Positions 54,973 to 64,000 are shown, numbered from the stretch's first letter. The stretch: 64,000 bases of DNA from a halophilic archaeon (GCA_003298465.1 QNGA01000005.1:186001-250000), one strand, 5' to 3'. Made by a program: numbers and translations. Notes: a model not told the origin generated them from the sequence alone.

Positions 54973-55461
54973 TCAGTCATCAGACGTCGATGTGCGTCGT
55001 TCAACGCCACTGACAAACGTGTGCGCTTGTTGTGGCGAGTGATGTTCGATTGTAAGCAAGTCGAGCTCATAGTCGGCAAAGAAGTCGAGAAGCGATGATT
55101 TAGCGGGAAACTGGAGGAGACACCGCCAGAACGTCTGGTCGGCTCGGCCGAACAAGACGATGGCATCGTGGGCGCGAATTGTCTCTATGAAGTGAGCAAG
55201 ATCACCAGTTAGATTGGTATCCCAGCGGACGCTGTACTGGACACGGTCATCACGGACGATTCGTTGGGAGACGGCTTCGACTTCGGGGTCGGTTTCGAGG
55301 CGCTCTGCGAGCGCCTCGCGCTCGGGCCCGTACGCCCAAAATCTCGGGAGGATGCCCGTCTCGGGTTCGCCGAGCGTGGCGAATTCGAGATAGGTTGCTG
55401 GGCCGAGTGAGAGCGGACGAGCAAGGTCGAGCTCCTGCATCGGTAGTTGGACCCGATACAT
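54973..55461 (-). pseudogene. Bat-type regulator lacking its HTH-10 domain
   Basis: A 162-residue protein with the N-terminal sensor-like half of a bacterio-opsin-activator-type regulator: ARPLSLGPATYLEFATLGEP, GILPRFWAYGPEREALAERL, FWRCLLQFPAKSSLLDFF and the LDLLTIEHHSP strand that normally leads into the DNA-binding domain. The protein then ends after ~15 unrelated residues (VERRTSTSDD). No HTH-10 sequence is found downstream in any frame by eye. Probably a C-terminally truncated pseudogene; a DNA-binding-deficient decoy is possible. Confidence 0.6.
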
Positions 55462-55687
55462 ACTGGCTCTCTTGTTTGGCAGTCAGCGAGCGAGACGGAC
55501 AAGGACTGGGGTTGCACTGTCACCCCGCTGGGTTCCTCGTTACCACTCATCACCAGCAGTGATTGCATCTTTCACTTTGACCGGCTGCCTTTATGAGATA
55601 ATGACCGGGATTATAGAACGTGCTAATTGATCGTAACTATCAAGATGACGCTTATTGAGACTTGTCGAAGACTGATTTACCACCGAA

Positions 55688-55700
55688 TTTTTATAGTATT
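55688..55700 (+). promoter_or_regulatory. TATA box of the DUF1931 gene
   Basis: TTTTTATAGTATT is centred ~27 bp before the ATG at 55720, the spacing of an archaeal TATA box from a leaderless transcript start. This spacing also supports 55720 over the upstream start at 55627. Confidence 0.55.
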
Positions 55701-55719
55701 ATGCTGTTTAGGGATCTGT

Positions 55720-55887
55720 ATGACAGATTTAATCGTCAAAGCAGCAGTCAAAGACCATCTCGAAGAGAAGAATGTTGCGAGCGACTTCTATGATGCGCTC
55801 GACGACGAAGTTGAAACCGTCCTCGAAAATGCCGCACGGCGAGCCGACGAAAACGATCGCAAAACAGTCTTAGCACGCGACCTGTAG
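55720..55887 (+). CDS. DUF1931 histone-fold DNA-associated protein
   Basis: A 55-residue protein matching the haloarchaeal DUF1931 family end to end: TDLIVKAAVKDHLEEKNVAS, DFYDALDDEVETVLENAARR and the closing DRKTVLARDL. The fold is a minimal histone-like helix-loop-helix that probably dimerises on DNA. The ATG at 55720 gives the exact family length and sits one TATA-box spacing downstream of 55690. A chromatin or regulatory role is likely but not shown by sequence. Confidence 0.9.
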   Translation: MTDLIVKAAVKDHLEEKNVASDFYDALDDEVETVLENAARRADENDRKTVLARDL

Positions 55888-56149
55888 GTGTTCAACCCGG
55901 AGAGACGCGGCCAATGGGATCCACACAAGAAGCCATGCAGAAATGGTGCCGCCACTCTTGACCACTAGGCGGAGTCGCGTATCTCAGTGACGGTACGTAG
56001 TAGAACACCTGGCACGTACCGCCTGGCAGCGAAAGTGTCCACTAATTGTTCTCCCTCGTAAGAAGTTCTCAGACACTGGCTCGTTTAGGGGCTAGCAGAA
56101 CAGCTACTCGTATTTCTCTGAATAGCTAGTGGGCTGTTTTTACATCCTC

Positions 56150-56560
<411 letters not shown>

Positions 56561-56676
56561 GTTCCACGTCCGTTTAGTTTAGAGATTTAGCAAGAGGTAG
56601 CCCATGCTGAGGGACCAGATAGTGCACTCGTTTCCGACACTCCTCTCGAGACTCGCTGCCACTGTCGTCGTGCCGA

Positions 56677-57300
56677 TTAGGAGAGCGTCTCGACGTCGAT
56701 GTAGATCCGGCCCCCGTCCTCGACCGTCGGGTTACCGAGGGTGGGGTCGAGATCTGCAGCAGAGAGCGCGTTTCCGGTGTAGATCCGCCAGACGTCTCGG
56801 ACGAGTGGCGGCATTGCCTCCGGCATCGCCTGCATGTGACCCATGCTGATGTAGACATGGTGGTGGTCGTCGTCGGGTGCCGGCGACAGGCGCGGGAACA
56901 GCGACGTGATGGGGCGGGACTGCAGGAGGACGAACTGACCGTCGACAAGCGCCCACTCGACGTCCTGTGGCGCGCCGAGGAGCCATTCGGCCCGCTCACC
57001 AAGTCCGACGAGGGTGCGAAGCTGGTCGTCGGTAAGTACACGTGATTCCCGTCGGTCCGCCGGGAGTTCAACCCTCTTGGTTCTACTCCCTTCGGCAGTT
57101 CGCGTTTCGTCGGATTCGACTTCCTGATCCCCATCGTCAGCGGTGCCAGCCCGCTGAAGCTCGATGGCGAACGCCTTCGTGCTGACCGTGTATTTTGGGA
57201 CCTCGTCAGTTCAGGTGTTCCACGAGCACGTGGTCCGGCGTGACATCGCCGGCGACGATGGTCTTCCGGAGCCCGAAACTCGCATCGACCGAGGAATGCC
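56677..57300 (-). pseudogene. PEP-synthase/rifampicin-phosphotransferase-like fragment
   Basis: A minus-strand frame from ~57200 to the TAA at 56677 reads KYTVSTKAFAIELQRAG, LGAPQDVEWALVDGQFVLL and the hallmark QSRPITSLFPRLSPAPDD, which closes the ATP-grasp (PPDK N-terminal) domain, then continues into the linker and stops. A preceding piece, FGLRKTIVAGDVTPDHVLV, lies in another frame at ~57230-57290. Both the start of the ATP-grasp domain and the catalytic-His/C-terminal domains are missing. It is a relic of a PEP synthase or Rph-like phosphotransferase. Confidence 0.7.
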
Positions 57301-57347
57301 ATAAGAAATACTGCAGTCGGCTTCTCAGTTCTAGCTAGCTCAACTGT

Positions 57348-58277
57348 GTGCCTGTGATCGAGTATTTCTCCCAAAATCTGTTTCAGATGGGTCGTGGCAT
57401 CGGTATCACTGAATTGTTTCAAGGGCAGGGTGGATGGCTATTACTTGTTTTATTTGCAGTGATCACACAATTGGGGGACGTGTGGTTTCTCTTTCTTGTC
57501 GGTAGTGTTCTCTATGTTACTGGTGATGAGCTGCCACGCTGGGGAATTGATCGACGGCGAGGCTTGTTCGTCCTCACACTCGTCTTCACATATATCGCAC
57601 TCATTGGCGTCCTCAAAAACATCTTCACACTTCCACGACCACCAAGCGCTGCTGAACCGCCGCCGCTGCGGTGGATTCCAACAGCGTTCTCGGGCATATT
57701 TACTAGCATTACGACGGCGGACAGCTTTGGATTTCCAAGCGGACACGCACTTGGCACGACAATGGTTTGGGGCGGACTTGCGCTTGTTATTGACCGTAGC
57801 ACGTTCCGTCGCCGTGCAAGCATCGCTGGCGTCGTCGTTGTTCTTGTTTCGATGGCCCGGGTAGTTCTCGGTGTCCACTACGTTGTTGACGTCGTTGTCG
57901 GCGCTCTCCTGGGGATAGCTGTGCTTGGTGGTCTGTACTGGCTGGCCAATCATGGAACGGCGCCCGATCGGGTCCTCCTCGTTACAATCGCAATTGGCAT
58001 CGTCGGTCTGCTCATTCGCACTACCTTCGATAGTGTTGCTGCTGTCGGAAGTGCGATCGGCGGCTGGCTTGTCTGGCGCGGCATTGCTGATACAACGCCA
58101 GCTCATCCGACGGATCGGCTCGAAGTATTTGCTGGGTTTGGTCTCGTCGGCATCGCTGCTGGCATCTTCGGAGTTATTTATGCAGGTGATGTTTCGTATC
58201 TAGTCACATTCTTCGGAAGTGCAACTGCGGTCGGAATCGCTGTAGCAGCACCACTATTGAGTGAACGGTTAGTCTAA
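57348..58277 (+). CDS. PAP2-family membrane phosphatase
   Basis: A 309-residue protein with about eight membrane helices. The three phosphatase motifs are present: KNIFTLPRPP (~89-98), FPSGHALG (~128-135) and SMARVVLGVHYVVDVVVG (~170-187). These enzymes remove phosphate from lipid substrates such as polyprenyl diphosphates, so a link to recycling of glycan carrier lipid is plausible. The start shown is GTG at 57348; an ATG at 57387 is an alternative that still keeps the first helix. Confidence 0.85.
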   Translation: MPVIEYFSQNLFQMGRGIGITELFQGQGGWLLLVLFAVITQLGDVWFLFLVGSVLYVTGDELPRWGIDRRRGLFVLTLVFTYIALIGVLKNIFTLPRPPSAAEPPPLRWIPTAFSGIFTSITTADSFGFPSGHALGTTMVWGGLALVIDRSTFRRRASIAGVVVVLVSMARVVLGVHYVVDVVVGALLGIAVLGGLYWLANHGTAPDRVLLVTIAIGIVGLLIRTTFDSVAAVGSAIGGWLVWRGIADTTPAHPTDRLEVFAGFGLVGIAAGIFGVIYAGDVSYLVTFFGSATAVGIAVAAPLLSERLV

Positions 58278-58384
58278 TCCAGGAACGAGGCAGCAATTTG
58301 TCTTTGAGCATGCAGCCACCGGAGATAAGAATCTTTGGCGATCGCCGTCAGAACGATTGCCGTTACCTGTCGCCAACAAACCGC

Positions 58385-58865
58385 AGTGACATCCTCCCCG
58401 CCGTAAACGGCGGGGCTTCCCCTCCAAGAGGAATACCGGCCGGTCGTAGCCAGCAAGGTTTTAGGACTCATACGCCGTGAGCTTCATCTGCGTAGGTGCG
58501 CTTGTCTCACGGTGTCCTACGGCGGTGTCACTACCGCCCCCATCCCGAGGCGAGTCATTGCGTCCCGATTTCCAAGGGACGCTCTCTCCCCACGGGTCAA
58601 CCCGTTTAGCGATGCTTGCCGCCGCGCTGATATCGGCCTGAAACTCCGTGACGTGACACTCATCGTTCGTACAAACGAACTCCGCTTGCACGTCCCGTCG
58701 CCCGATGTGACCGCACTCGTGGCACGTCTGACTGGTGTACGCGGCGTTCACGTACTTCACCGGGATACCGGCGTCCGTCGCCTTGTCCTCGATGCGGTAT
58801 CGACAGTGGTTTGTGGAAGCGGCCGGCGCGATTCACGCCCGCCGTTCACGGCGGGATTCTCTCGC
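58385..58865 (-). mobile_element. Truncated tnpB element bounded by two hairpins
   Basis: The minus-strand frame from ~58830 to 58461 encodes only the last third of a TnpB: CRYRIEDKATDAGIPVKYV, YTSQTCHECGH, FVCTNDECHVTEFQADISA, with the zinc ribbon and final RuvC aspartate. It is bounded by hairpins: CCCGCCGTTCACGGCGGG at ~58843-58860 and GACATCCTCCCCGCCG ... CGGCGGGGCTTCC at 58387-58422, the latter matching the right end (reverse complement) of the full element at 61380. It cannot encode an active nuclease but could still produce a guide-like RNA from its right end. Confidence 0.65.
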
Positions 58866-58977
58866 TGTTAAAAGATAGGCTCCCCCGACAGCCCCAGCAA
58901 TGCCAGCGAGCGCATACTACTGTCATGGAACTGAATATCGCTTTGATTTTCGTGTCTCCTACTTGGGCGTACTAGTG

Positions 58978-60468
58978 TCAGTCATCGCTAGTTGCTTCAG
59001 TGGTCGATGGAGGGCCATGCGTCTCAGTAAGATCGCCATCCCGCCAAGTTCCCCGCTTGAACCAGAGGTACGCGATAATCCCGCCGGCAACATTCGAAGC
59101 AGCGAAGGCAATCCAGAGCCCGGTAGAGCCGAGCGTGTTCGCACCGATCCAAGCAACCGGCAATCGAACAGCACCGAGTGCGGCGACCGATATGACCGCG
59201 GCGATTAATGTCTTGCCGGCTCCGCGGAACCCGCCGGTGTACGCCCGCATAACTCCGATGAACCCGAACGTCGGGGCGGCGTACCGCAGGAAGGTCGCGC
59301 TCGCCTCGACGACTGCTGATTCCGTCGTGAAGACGGCGGCGATTGGCTCCGCGGCCAACCAGACGACGACGCCGAACGCGGTCAGGCCGATCATCATGAC
59401 ACGGGAGCCGAAGTGGTTCGTCTCGGCGACCCGGTCCTGTTCGTTCGCACCGATGTTCTGGCCGGTCATCGTCTCGATGCCCTGTGAGAGTGCGATCGCC
59501 GGGAGGAAGATGACCGAGAAGACCCGGGTGCCGATCCCGTAAGCGGCGACGATGGTCTCCGGGAAGGCGGCGATGATGAATAGCAGAAGATTGATCGAGA
59601 GCGCTCGCGCAGTGCCCTCGATCGAGGCGGGAACGCCAATGTTGAACACTCTGCGGGCGAACGAGAGGTCAGGGACCATCTGCCGCAGCCGAATCTGCAC
59701 ACCGCGGTTTCCTCGGAACATGATGCCAAGGCCGACCGCGAGTGCGAGTGTCCGGGAGAATACAGTCGCGATAGCGGCACCTTCGATCCCTGAGCCGGTG
59801 TAGCTTGTCAGCCCGAGGAACCATGTTTCAAGCCCGCGCGCGCCGAGATAACCGAACAGCGGATTGTTCTCGAATCCGAAGATAAGCAGCGGATCGAGGA
59901 TGATGTTGAGGACGACGGAGCCGAACATCACGAGCATCGGTGTGATCGTATCCCCGTAGCCGCGCATGAGCGAGATGAACATCATGAACCCGAAGACGGC
60001 CACCAGCCCAATCGAGTACACCTGCATGTAGCCGGTCGCCAGCGACGCGATGTCCGGTGCCGCCCCGAGTACGGCGAGGAAATCATCGACGACAAAATAT
60101 CCCACCGCACCGAGAACGACTGACGCAATTACCGCATAGGTGACCGTTTGGGAGGCGGCATACTCGGCCTGGCGCTCCTCGCCAGCCCCGACGTGCTGGG
60201 CGACGAGGACACTCCCGGCCACCGAGAGGCCCAGTGCAAGTGCGATGAGGAGGAACACCATCGGGAATGCGAAACTGATTGCCGCCAGCGCGGTCGTGCT
60301 GTACTGGCCGAGCCAGAACGTGTCAGCGAGATTGTAGGCGGTCTGAAAGAGGTTCGTGATGATAATCGGGAGCGAGAGATAGAACAACGGCCACGCGATG
60401 CCGCCTGCAGTCAACTCGAACTCGTCTCTATTCTTAAACAGACCGTTGAGAAGGGTACGGAGACTCAC
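58978..60468 (-). CDS. MATE-family efflux transporter
   Basis: A 496-residue protein with twelve membrane helices in two bundles. MATE signatures are visible: FYLSLPIIITNLFQTAYNLADTFWLG in part (helix 1), VLVAQHVGAGEERQAEYAAS, and in the second half the matching GQNIGANEQDRVAETNHFG. These transporters expel drugs or metabolites using Na+ or H+ gradients. It overlaps the upstream TetR-type gene by 4 bp (ATGA), so both are one transcript and the regulator likely controls the pump. Confidence 0.9.
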   Translation of the reverse strand: MSLRTLLNGLFKNRDEFELTAGGIAWPLFYLSLPIIITNLFQTAYNLADTFWLGQYSTTALAAISFAFPMVFLLIALALGLSVAGSVLVAQHVGAGEERQAEYAASQTVTYAVIASVVLGAVGYFVVDDFLAVLGAAPDIASLATGYMQVYSIGLVAVFGFMMFISLMRGYGDTITPMLVMFGSVVLNIILDPLLIFGFENNPLFGYLGARGLETWFLGLTSYTGSGIEGAAIATVFSRTLALAVGLGIMFRGNRGVQIRLRQMVPDLSFARRVFNIGVPASIEGTARALSINLLLFIIAAFPETIVAAYGIGTRVFSVIFLPAIALSQGIETMTGQNIGANEQDRVAETNHFGSRVMMIGLTAFGVVVWLAAEPIAAVFTTESAVVEASATFLRYAAPTFGFIGVMRAYTGGFRGAGKTLIAAVISVAALGAVRLPVAWIGANTLGSTGLWIAFAASNVAGGIIAYLWFKRGTWRDGDLTETHGPPSTTEATSDD

Positions 60469-61070
60469 TCAAGGACGACCCCCGTGGCAGTATCGTCGGC
60501 GAGAATGTGTATATCAATGTATTCGAGAAGCATTCGACGCGTGTTCTCGATGGAATAGTCGACGGCGACGTGGCGGGTGTGGGCACCATTGATCACAGTC
60601 ACGAAGAACTCGGCAATCTCATCGGAATTGAGATCGGACTTGAACACACCCTGATCGATTCCCTCTTCGATGAGTGTTTGAATCCGGTCGTGCATGAGGC
60701 GGTCGAATTTGGCGAGTTGCTCGCAATAGGCCTCGTCGTATGGAGCCTGGGCTTTGATTTCGAGGATCGCGGTCTGAAACTCCTGATGAGTATCCTGATC
60801 ACGTGGGGTGAGTCGTTGCTCGATAAAGGTAGTCAGCTCCGTCGTGGGGTCAGTGTCATCCGTCTCAGTAACCTCGTCTTCAAACTGCTCGTATAGGTGC
60901 TCGAGGAAGGCGAGCAGGAGGTCGTGTTTGCTGTCGTAGTGGTAATGGAGCGCAGCCTTGCTCTTGGTCGATTCATCTGCGATGTCTTGCATGCGGAGTG
61001 ACGCGTACCCGTGCTTACAGAGTGCCCGGTACGTCGCTCCCATGAGTTCGTCAATCGTCTCGTCTGTCAT
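60465..61070 (-). CDS. TetR/AcrR-family repressor
   Basis: A 201-residue regulator with an N-terminal TetR helix-turn-helix (ALCKHGYASLRMQDIADES, then KAALHYHYDSKHDLLLAFLE) and an all-helical ligand/dimerisation domain (~60-190). It is first in a two-gene operon with the MATE pump. A perfect palindrome 43 bp upstream (61114-61131) is its likely operator, so it should repress itself and the pump until an effector binds. Confidence 0.9.
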   Translation of the reverse strand: MTDETIDELMGATYRALCKHGYASLRMQDIADESTKSKAALHYHYDSKHDLLLAFLEHLYEQFEDEVTETDDTDPTTELTTFIEQRLTPRDQDTHQEFQTAILEIKAQAPYDEAYCEQLAKFDRLMHDRIQTLIEEGIDQGVFKSDLNSDEIAEFFVTVINGAHTRHVAVDYSIENTRRMLLEYIDIHILADDTATGVVLE

Positions 61071-61113
61071 TGAATATCTGTGAAAGGTAACTGGCCGGTC
61101 AGTCAGTTCGTAT

Positions 61114-61131
61114 ACTAACTAACTGGTTAGT
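61114..61131. promoter_or_regulatory. Palindromic operator for the TetR-type repressor
   Basis: ACTAAC and GTTAGT form perfect 6-bp arms around a 6-bp centre (TAACTG). It lies 44-61 bp upstream of the repressor's ATG, in an AT-rich promoter context. Size and symmetry match TetR operators. Confidence 0.6.
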
Positions 61132-61179
61132 CAGCTAAATAGCTGTCGGAACCGACCATCAAGACCCATTGAGAGAGCG

Positions 61180-62690
61180 ACATTCTCACGCGCCTCAAGG
61201 CGCGGGCCTCCAGAGGTTCCGCTTATAGAGACTACGAGGTGAATACACCCGCCTTTAGGCGGGTGATGAAACCGACATGCTGCGTGACTTCTGTCGGTCG
61301 ATAGCATAGCCAGATATTCTGTCCTCCGCTTGTTGGTTTTAATAACTGCTTTCTTATAACACGTTATGAGGTCAGTTCGATGCTGGAGACGACCCGCACT
61401 TACGTCGCACGCATCACGAACCACCCACAGGTTCGTGACGACCTCGACCAGTGTGGGTTCTCCGCATCCAAACTGTGGAACGTCGGTCGCTACTACATCC
61501 AACAACGGTGGGACGAAGATGGCGAGATACCCGACGAAGCCGAACTGAAATCGGAGTTGAAAGACCACGAACGCTACAGTGACCTGCATTCTCAGTCAAG
61601 TCAGCGAGTTCTCGAAGAACTTGCTGAGGCGTTCATCGGCTGGTACAACTCCAACGACGGCAACAACCCACCGGGCTACCGGAAACGTGGCGACGACCAC
61701 CCGCGCTCCACCGTCACATGGAAGAAACAAGCCATCAAGCACGACGACAAGCACGGCCAACTCCGGCTCTCGAAAGGCTTCAACCTGAAAGAGAGTTGGT
61801 CTGACTTCATCCTCGCCGAGTACGAAACCCGCCCCGACGTAGACGTCGAGAACATCCAGCAGGTGCGTACCGTCTGGAACGGCGACGAGTGGGAACTCCA
61901 TCTCGTCTGCAAGAAAGAGATTCCAGTCGAAGACGCACCGGGTGACAACACGGCAGGTATCGACCTCGGCATCAGCAACTACCTCGCCATCGACTACGAA
62001 GACGGCGAAAGTGAACTATATCCGGGGAACGTGCTGAAAGAGGACAAGCACTACTTCACCCGCGAGGAGTATCAGACCAAAGGCGAGAACGGGCCGTCGA
62101 AACGTGCGTTGAAGGCTCGACAGAAACTCTCCCGACGCAAAGACCACTTTCTCCACACCCTGAGCAAACACATTGTTAAGCGGTGTGTCGAAGAAGGCGT
62201 GGCGAAGATAGCGGTTGGCGACCTCAGCGACATCCGCGAGGATGAGAACGGCGACTCGCGGAACTGGGGTTTGTCAGGGAACAAGAAATTGCATAGATGG
62301 GAGTTTGACCGATTTGCCCACCTTCTCGAATACAAAGCCGAGGAACACGGCATTCTCGTTGACCGCGTAGACGAGGAGAACACGTCAAAGACGTGTTCAT
62401 GCTGTGGGCAGATTCGTGATAGAAACCGTGTGGAGCGCGGTCTGTACGTCTGTTCATCGTGCGAGACGACGATGAATGCAGACGTGAACGGCGCGGTGAA
62501 CATTCGCCGTAAGATAACTCAGAGTCTCCCGACGGGGGATATGAGTAACGGCTGTTTGGCACAGCCCGGAGTCTTCCTGTTCGACCGCGAGAGCGGGTCG
62601 TTCAACACGAGAGAACAGGGAGACTGCAAACCCTAATATCCCAACGCTCGGGATTCCTCCGGCTTTAGCCGGAGGAGGATGTCAATGCCC
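61180..62690 (+). mobile_element. IS1341-type (tnpB-only) element of the IS200/IS605 group
   Basis: The element carries one gene, tnpB (61380-62636), and no tnpA transposase. Left-side hairpins are CGCGCCtcaaGGCGCG (~61191) and ACCCGCCTTTAGGCGGGT (~61246). The right side holds CCTCCGGCtttaGCCGGAGG (~62657-62676) followed by GATGTCAA. The exact left boundary is uncertain, as the 61191 hairpin could belong to an older neighbour. The right end of tnpB elements normally yields the guide (omega) RNA, so the region ~62520-62690 is the expected RNA gene. Confidence 0.65.
61380..62636 (+). CDS. tnpB: TnpB RNA-guided endonuclease-like protein
   Basis: A 418-residue, apparently full-length TnpB. The helical N-terminus has ARITNHPQVRDDLDQCGFSA and KLWNVGRYYIQQRW. 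The RuvC core follows: AGIDLGISNYLA (D195), IAVGDLSDIRED (~277-288), and NADVNGAVNI (D368). The zinc ribbon is TCSCCGQ with YVCSSC (C339, C342, C358, C361). At the second RuvC position most TnpB proteins have Glu before Asp-Leu (E-D-L); here it is Gly (G280-D281-L). Either the acidic residue is supplied from another helix, as in TnpB groups with rearranged sites, or cleavage is lost. There is no tnpA, so mobility would need help in trans. Confidence 0.85.
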   Translation: MLETTRTYVARITNHPQVRDDLDQCGFSASKLWNVGRYYIQQRWDEDGEIPDEAELKSELKDHERYSDLHSQSSQRVLEELAEAFIGWYNSNDGNNPPGYRKRGDDHPRSTVTWKKQAIKHDDKHGQLRLSKGFNLKESWSDFILAEYETRPDVDVENIQQVRTVWNGDEWELHLVCKKEIPVEDAPGDNTAGIDLGISNYLAIDYEDGESELYPGNVLKEDKHYFTREEYQTKGENGPSKRALKARQKLSRRKDHFLHTLSKHIVKRCVEEGVAKIAVGDLSDIREDENGDSRNWGLSGNKKLHRWEFDRFAHLLEYKAEEHGILVDRVDEENTSKTCSCCGQIRDRNRVERGLYVCSSCETTMNADVNGAVNIRRKITQSLPTGDMSNGCLAQPGVFLFDRESGSFNTREQGDCKP

Positions 62691-62990
62691 CTGTCAATGC
62701 GGATGGGTGGGAGTCTACGGGTTCTGATCGACGGCAGTGGCGCTGCCACGACGCCGATACTCGCACCTACACGGGCCGTTGAGATATTTGGGTGTTTTGC
62801 GTCGATCGGTGCAGTCGGCTTATCAGTTCGAAATATAGAGTGTAACCCTAGCAAAGGTGGGTGGCAGGGGCCTTCCGTTAAGGCCCCAAAGTTGGAAGCA
62901 GGAACGAATGGAGCAGTTCGTTCTGGACACACTATGGTAGGCGTTTGTGCGGTTTGGAACACCGCATTTTGTCTCAAGACCGTTTCCATT

Positions 62991-63020
62991 ATTGTTATGC
63001 GGTTCCTGAAATACAAGATA
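62991..63020 (+). repeat. Diverged direct repeat, left copy
   Basis: A 30-bp phrase (ATTGTTATGCGGTTCCTGAA onwards) matches 63863-63892 at 25 of 30 positions. Weaker similarity extends perhaps 100 bp upstream in both copies (GAATGGA, then ATGG with GTTTGTGCGG or GTTTGCTTGT). It is about 870 bp from its partner. Confidence 0.55.
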
Positions 63021-63099
63021 TAGATAAGTAATAATATGTATCCTAGTATGGTCGTCATCAATCTCGCTGATGAATTCTGGAATATACCTAGTAGGACGG

Positions 63100-63650
63100 C
63101 GAGTTGACATCCTCCCTGCGCTAAACGGCGAGGATTCCAGCGCGGGACAGCGGGCCGGTTCTGTGTCCCCGCTGGCAACGGCTCGCCTGCCGAACGGGGT
63201 CCGGCGAGGCGATACTGGGTGTGTGCGCGATACGTCGGCCCCGCGAGGGATGTGGCGTGTTCGGCGTCCGTTCGGACGCGGTATCCGCTTGCACCGTGGA
63301 TCCTGTCCGTCTCGGAGAGACGGCGGGGATGCCCTAGGTCGCAGGTTTTCCCGCATCCGGGCACGGGCCGTGCCATCGGCCTGCCTGCCATTCATGCCAC
63401 GGTGGGCAGGCACAAGCGAGCGAGGATCACTTTTTGTCTGTTATGTCGCCACGACCTCGGTGACGCCCTTGTGGGACGGTGTGATAGCCTTCGTCGTCCA
63501 GGCGGACCCCAATCCAACCGCCAATTTTTGCCCGTTGTGCTTACCCACGGATGTGCTGTCAGCGGGATTAATACCGGTGGTTGTGGCGGAGTTGTCGGAT
63601 TCATTTCCGCCGTGAACGGCAGGGCTTTCTCCTCGCACTCCCGTAATGAC
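63100..63650. other. Decayed IS-like region between diverged direct repeats
   Basis: GACATCCTCCCTGCG at 63108 and a CCGCCGTgaACGGC hairpin at ~63607, both like the IS200/IS605-type ends elsewhere, enclose ~500 bp of GC-rich sequence. Open frames on both strands (for example minus 62633-63391) have odd compositions and no TnpB motifs that I can recognise, so no product is called. Confidence 0.4.
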
Positions 63651-63862
63651 CTCTGCTCGATGCACGCGGTTTCAGTGCGAAATTGGGTGGCGGAATGGAA
63701 CAGCTGGGGCGGGGGAGGGTGTTGTCCTCCGAACCAAGGAAGGACACCAGGGGGATTAACGACCAGCGAATGGATGGGATAGGTCCATTCAGGTTTCACC
63801 ATTTATGGCAGTGTTTGCTTGTGAGCCTATTCAACTGCATTTCCTTCAAAGACTGCTTCCTA

Positions 63863-63892
63863 TATTGTTACGCGGTGCCTGAAGTATAAGAT
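63863..63892 (+). repeat. Diverged direct repeat, right copy
   Basis: ATTGTTACGCGGTGCCTGAA onwards, 25 of 30 identical to 62991-63020. The DNA after it to the window end (63893-64000) is AT-rich and shows no gene. Confidence 0.55.
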
Positions 63893-64000
63893 GAAGATAC
63901 TCGGACAAGATGAAGCATATATAGCCTATTAATTAGTAGTCTGCAGCTCTCAGTAAGTAGTTCATGTATCCAGGCCGCGATTCCGTGATCTTTTCCGTGA

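Noticed and set aside
56574..57422. A 282-codon minus-strand frame over the PEP-synthase-like remnant
   Set aside because: The recognisable ATP-grasp sequence lies in a different minus-strand frame; this one is Ser/Arg/Thr-rich noise.

Overview
The window is haloarchaeal DNA. The evidence is a high G+C coding fraction with acidic, D/E-rich proteins, twin-arginine signal peptides, AT-rich archaeal TATA boxes, and typical haloarchaeal families (TrmB, HTH-10/Bat-type regulators, HalOD1, DUF1931 histone-like protein, archaeal PriS/PriL). No rRNA, tRNA, CRISPR array, integrase or classical relaxase was seen. The many insertion-sequence remnants, broken genes and toxin-antitoxin relics point to a plasmid, megaplasmid or integrated conjugative element.

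Layout. 1-4430: the tail of an RND/MMPL-type exporter with its TrmB regulator, an orphan antitoxin cut by an IS end, an AI-2E family permease and an intact VapBC pair. 4876-10141 (+): first half of a type IV secretion/conjugation-like module, with a pilin-like protein, a large sequon-rich surface protein, a VirB6/TrbL-like polytopic protein and a membrane-anchored AAA+ ATPase. 10673-21493: a cargo block with a multicopper oxidase, a complete Liv-type ABC importer with unusual extra segments, and an LVIVD-repeat protein. 22023-32316 (+): second half of the secretion module, one tightly overlapping operon with a VirB3-like protein, a TraC/VirB4 N-domain protein, the VirB4 ATPase, a 1407-residue coupling ATPase with a zinc ribbon and a C-terminal PD-(D/E)xK-like nuclease domain, and a PriS-like plus PriL-like primase pair.

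32635-45130: small regulators and element-backbone genes, several of them broken. They include a Bat-type gene with an in-frame TAG, a CopG-like antitoxin with an internally deleted PIN toxin, a winged-helix gene cut by a GC-rich repeat, an RPA-like ssDNA-binding protein behind a palindrome-rich 560-bp tract, a SWIM zinc-finger protein, a LAGLIDADG relic and a second antitoxin with an in-frame TAG. 34592-54015 also carries scattered glycan-assembly genes: an O-antigen-ligase-like protein, two GT-C-like membrane proteins, a sulfatase-fold enzyme and a flippase.

54386-64000: HalOD1, a Bat-type fragment, the DUF1931 histone-fold protein, decayed tnpB and PEP-synthase-like pieces, a PAP2 phosphatase, a TetR-MATE operon with a palindromic operator, a full-length TnpB element, and a terminal repeat-rich stretch.

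The most interesting system is the 4.9-32.3 kb DNA-transfer-like machinery. It carries its own archaeal-type primase and a nuclease fused to the coupling ATPase where a relaxase would be expected. Functional assignments of its divergent parts (VirB2/B3/B6-like) rest on topology and gene order and are inference.
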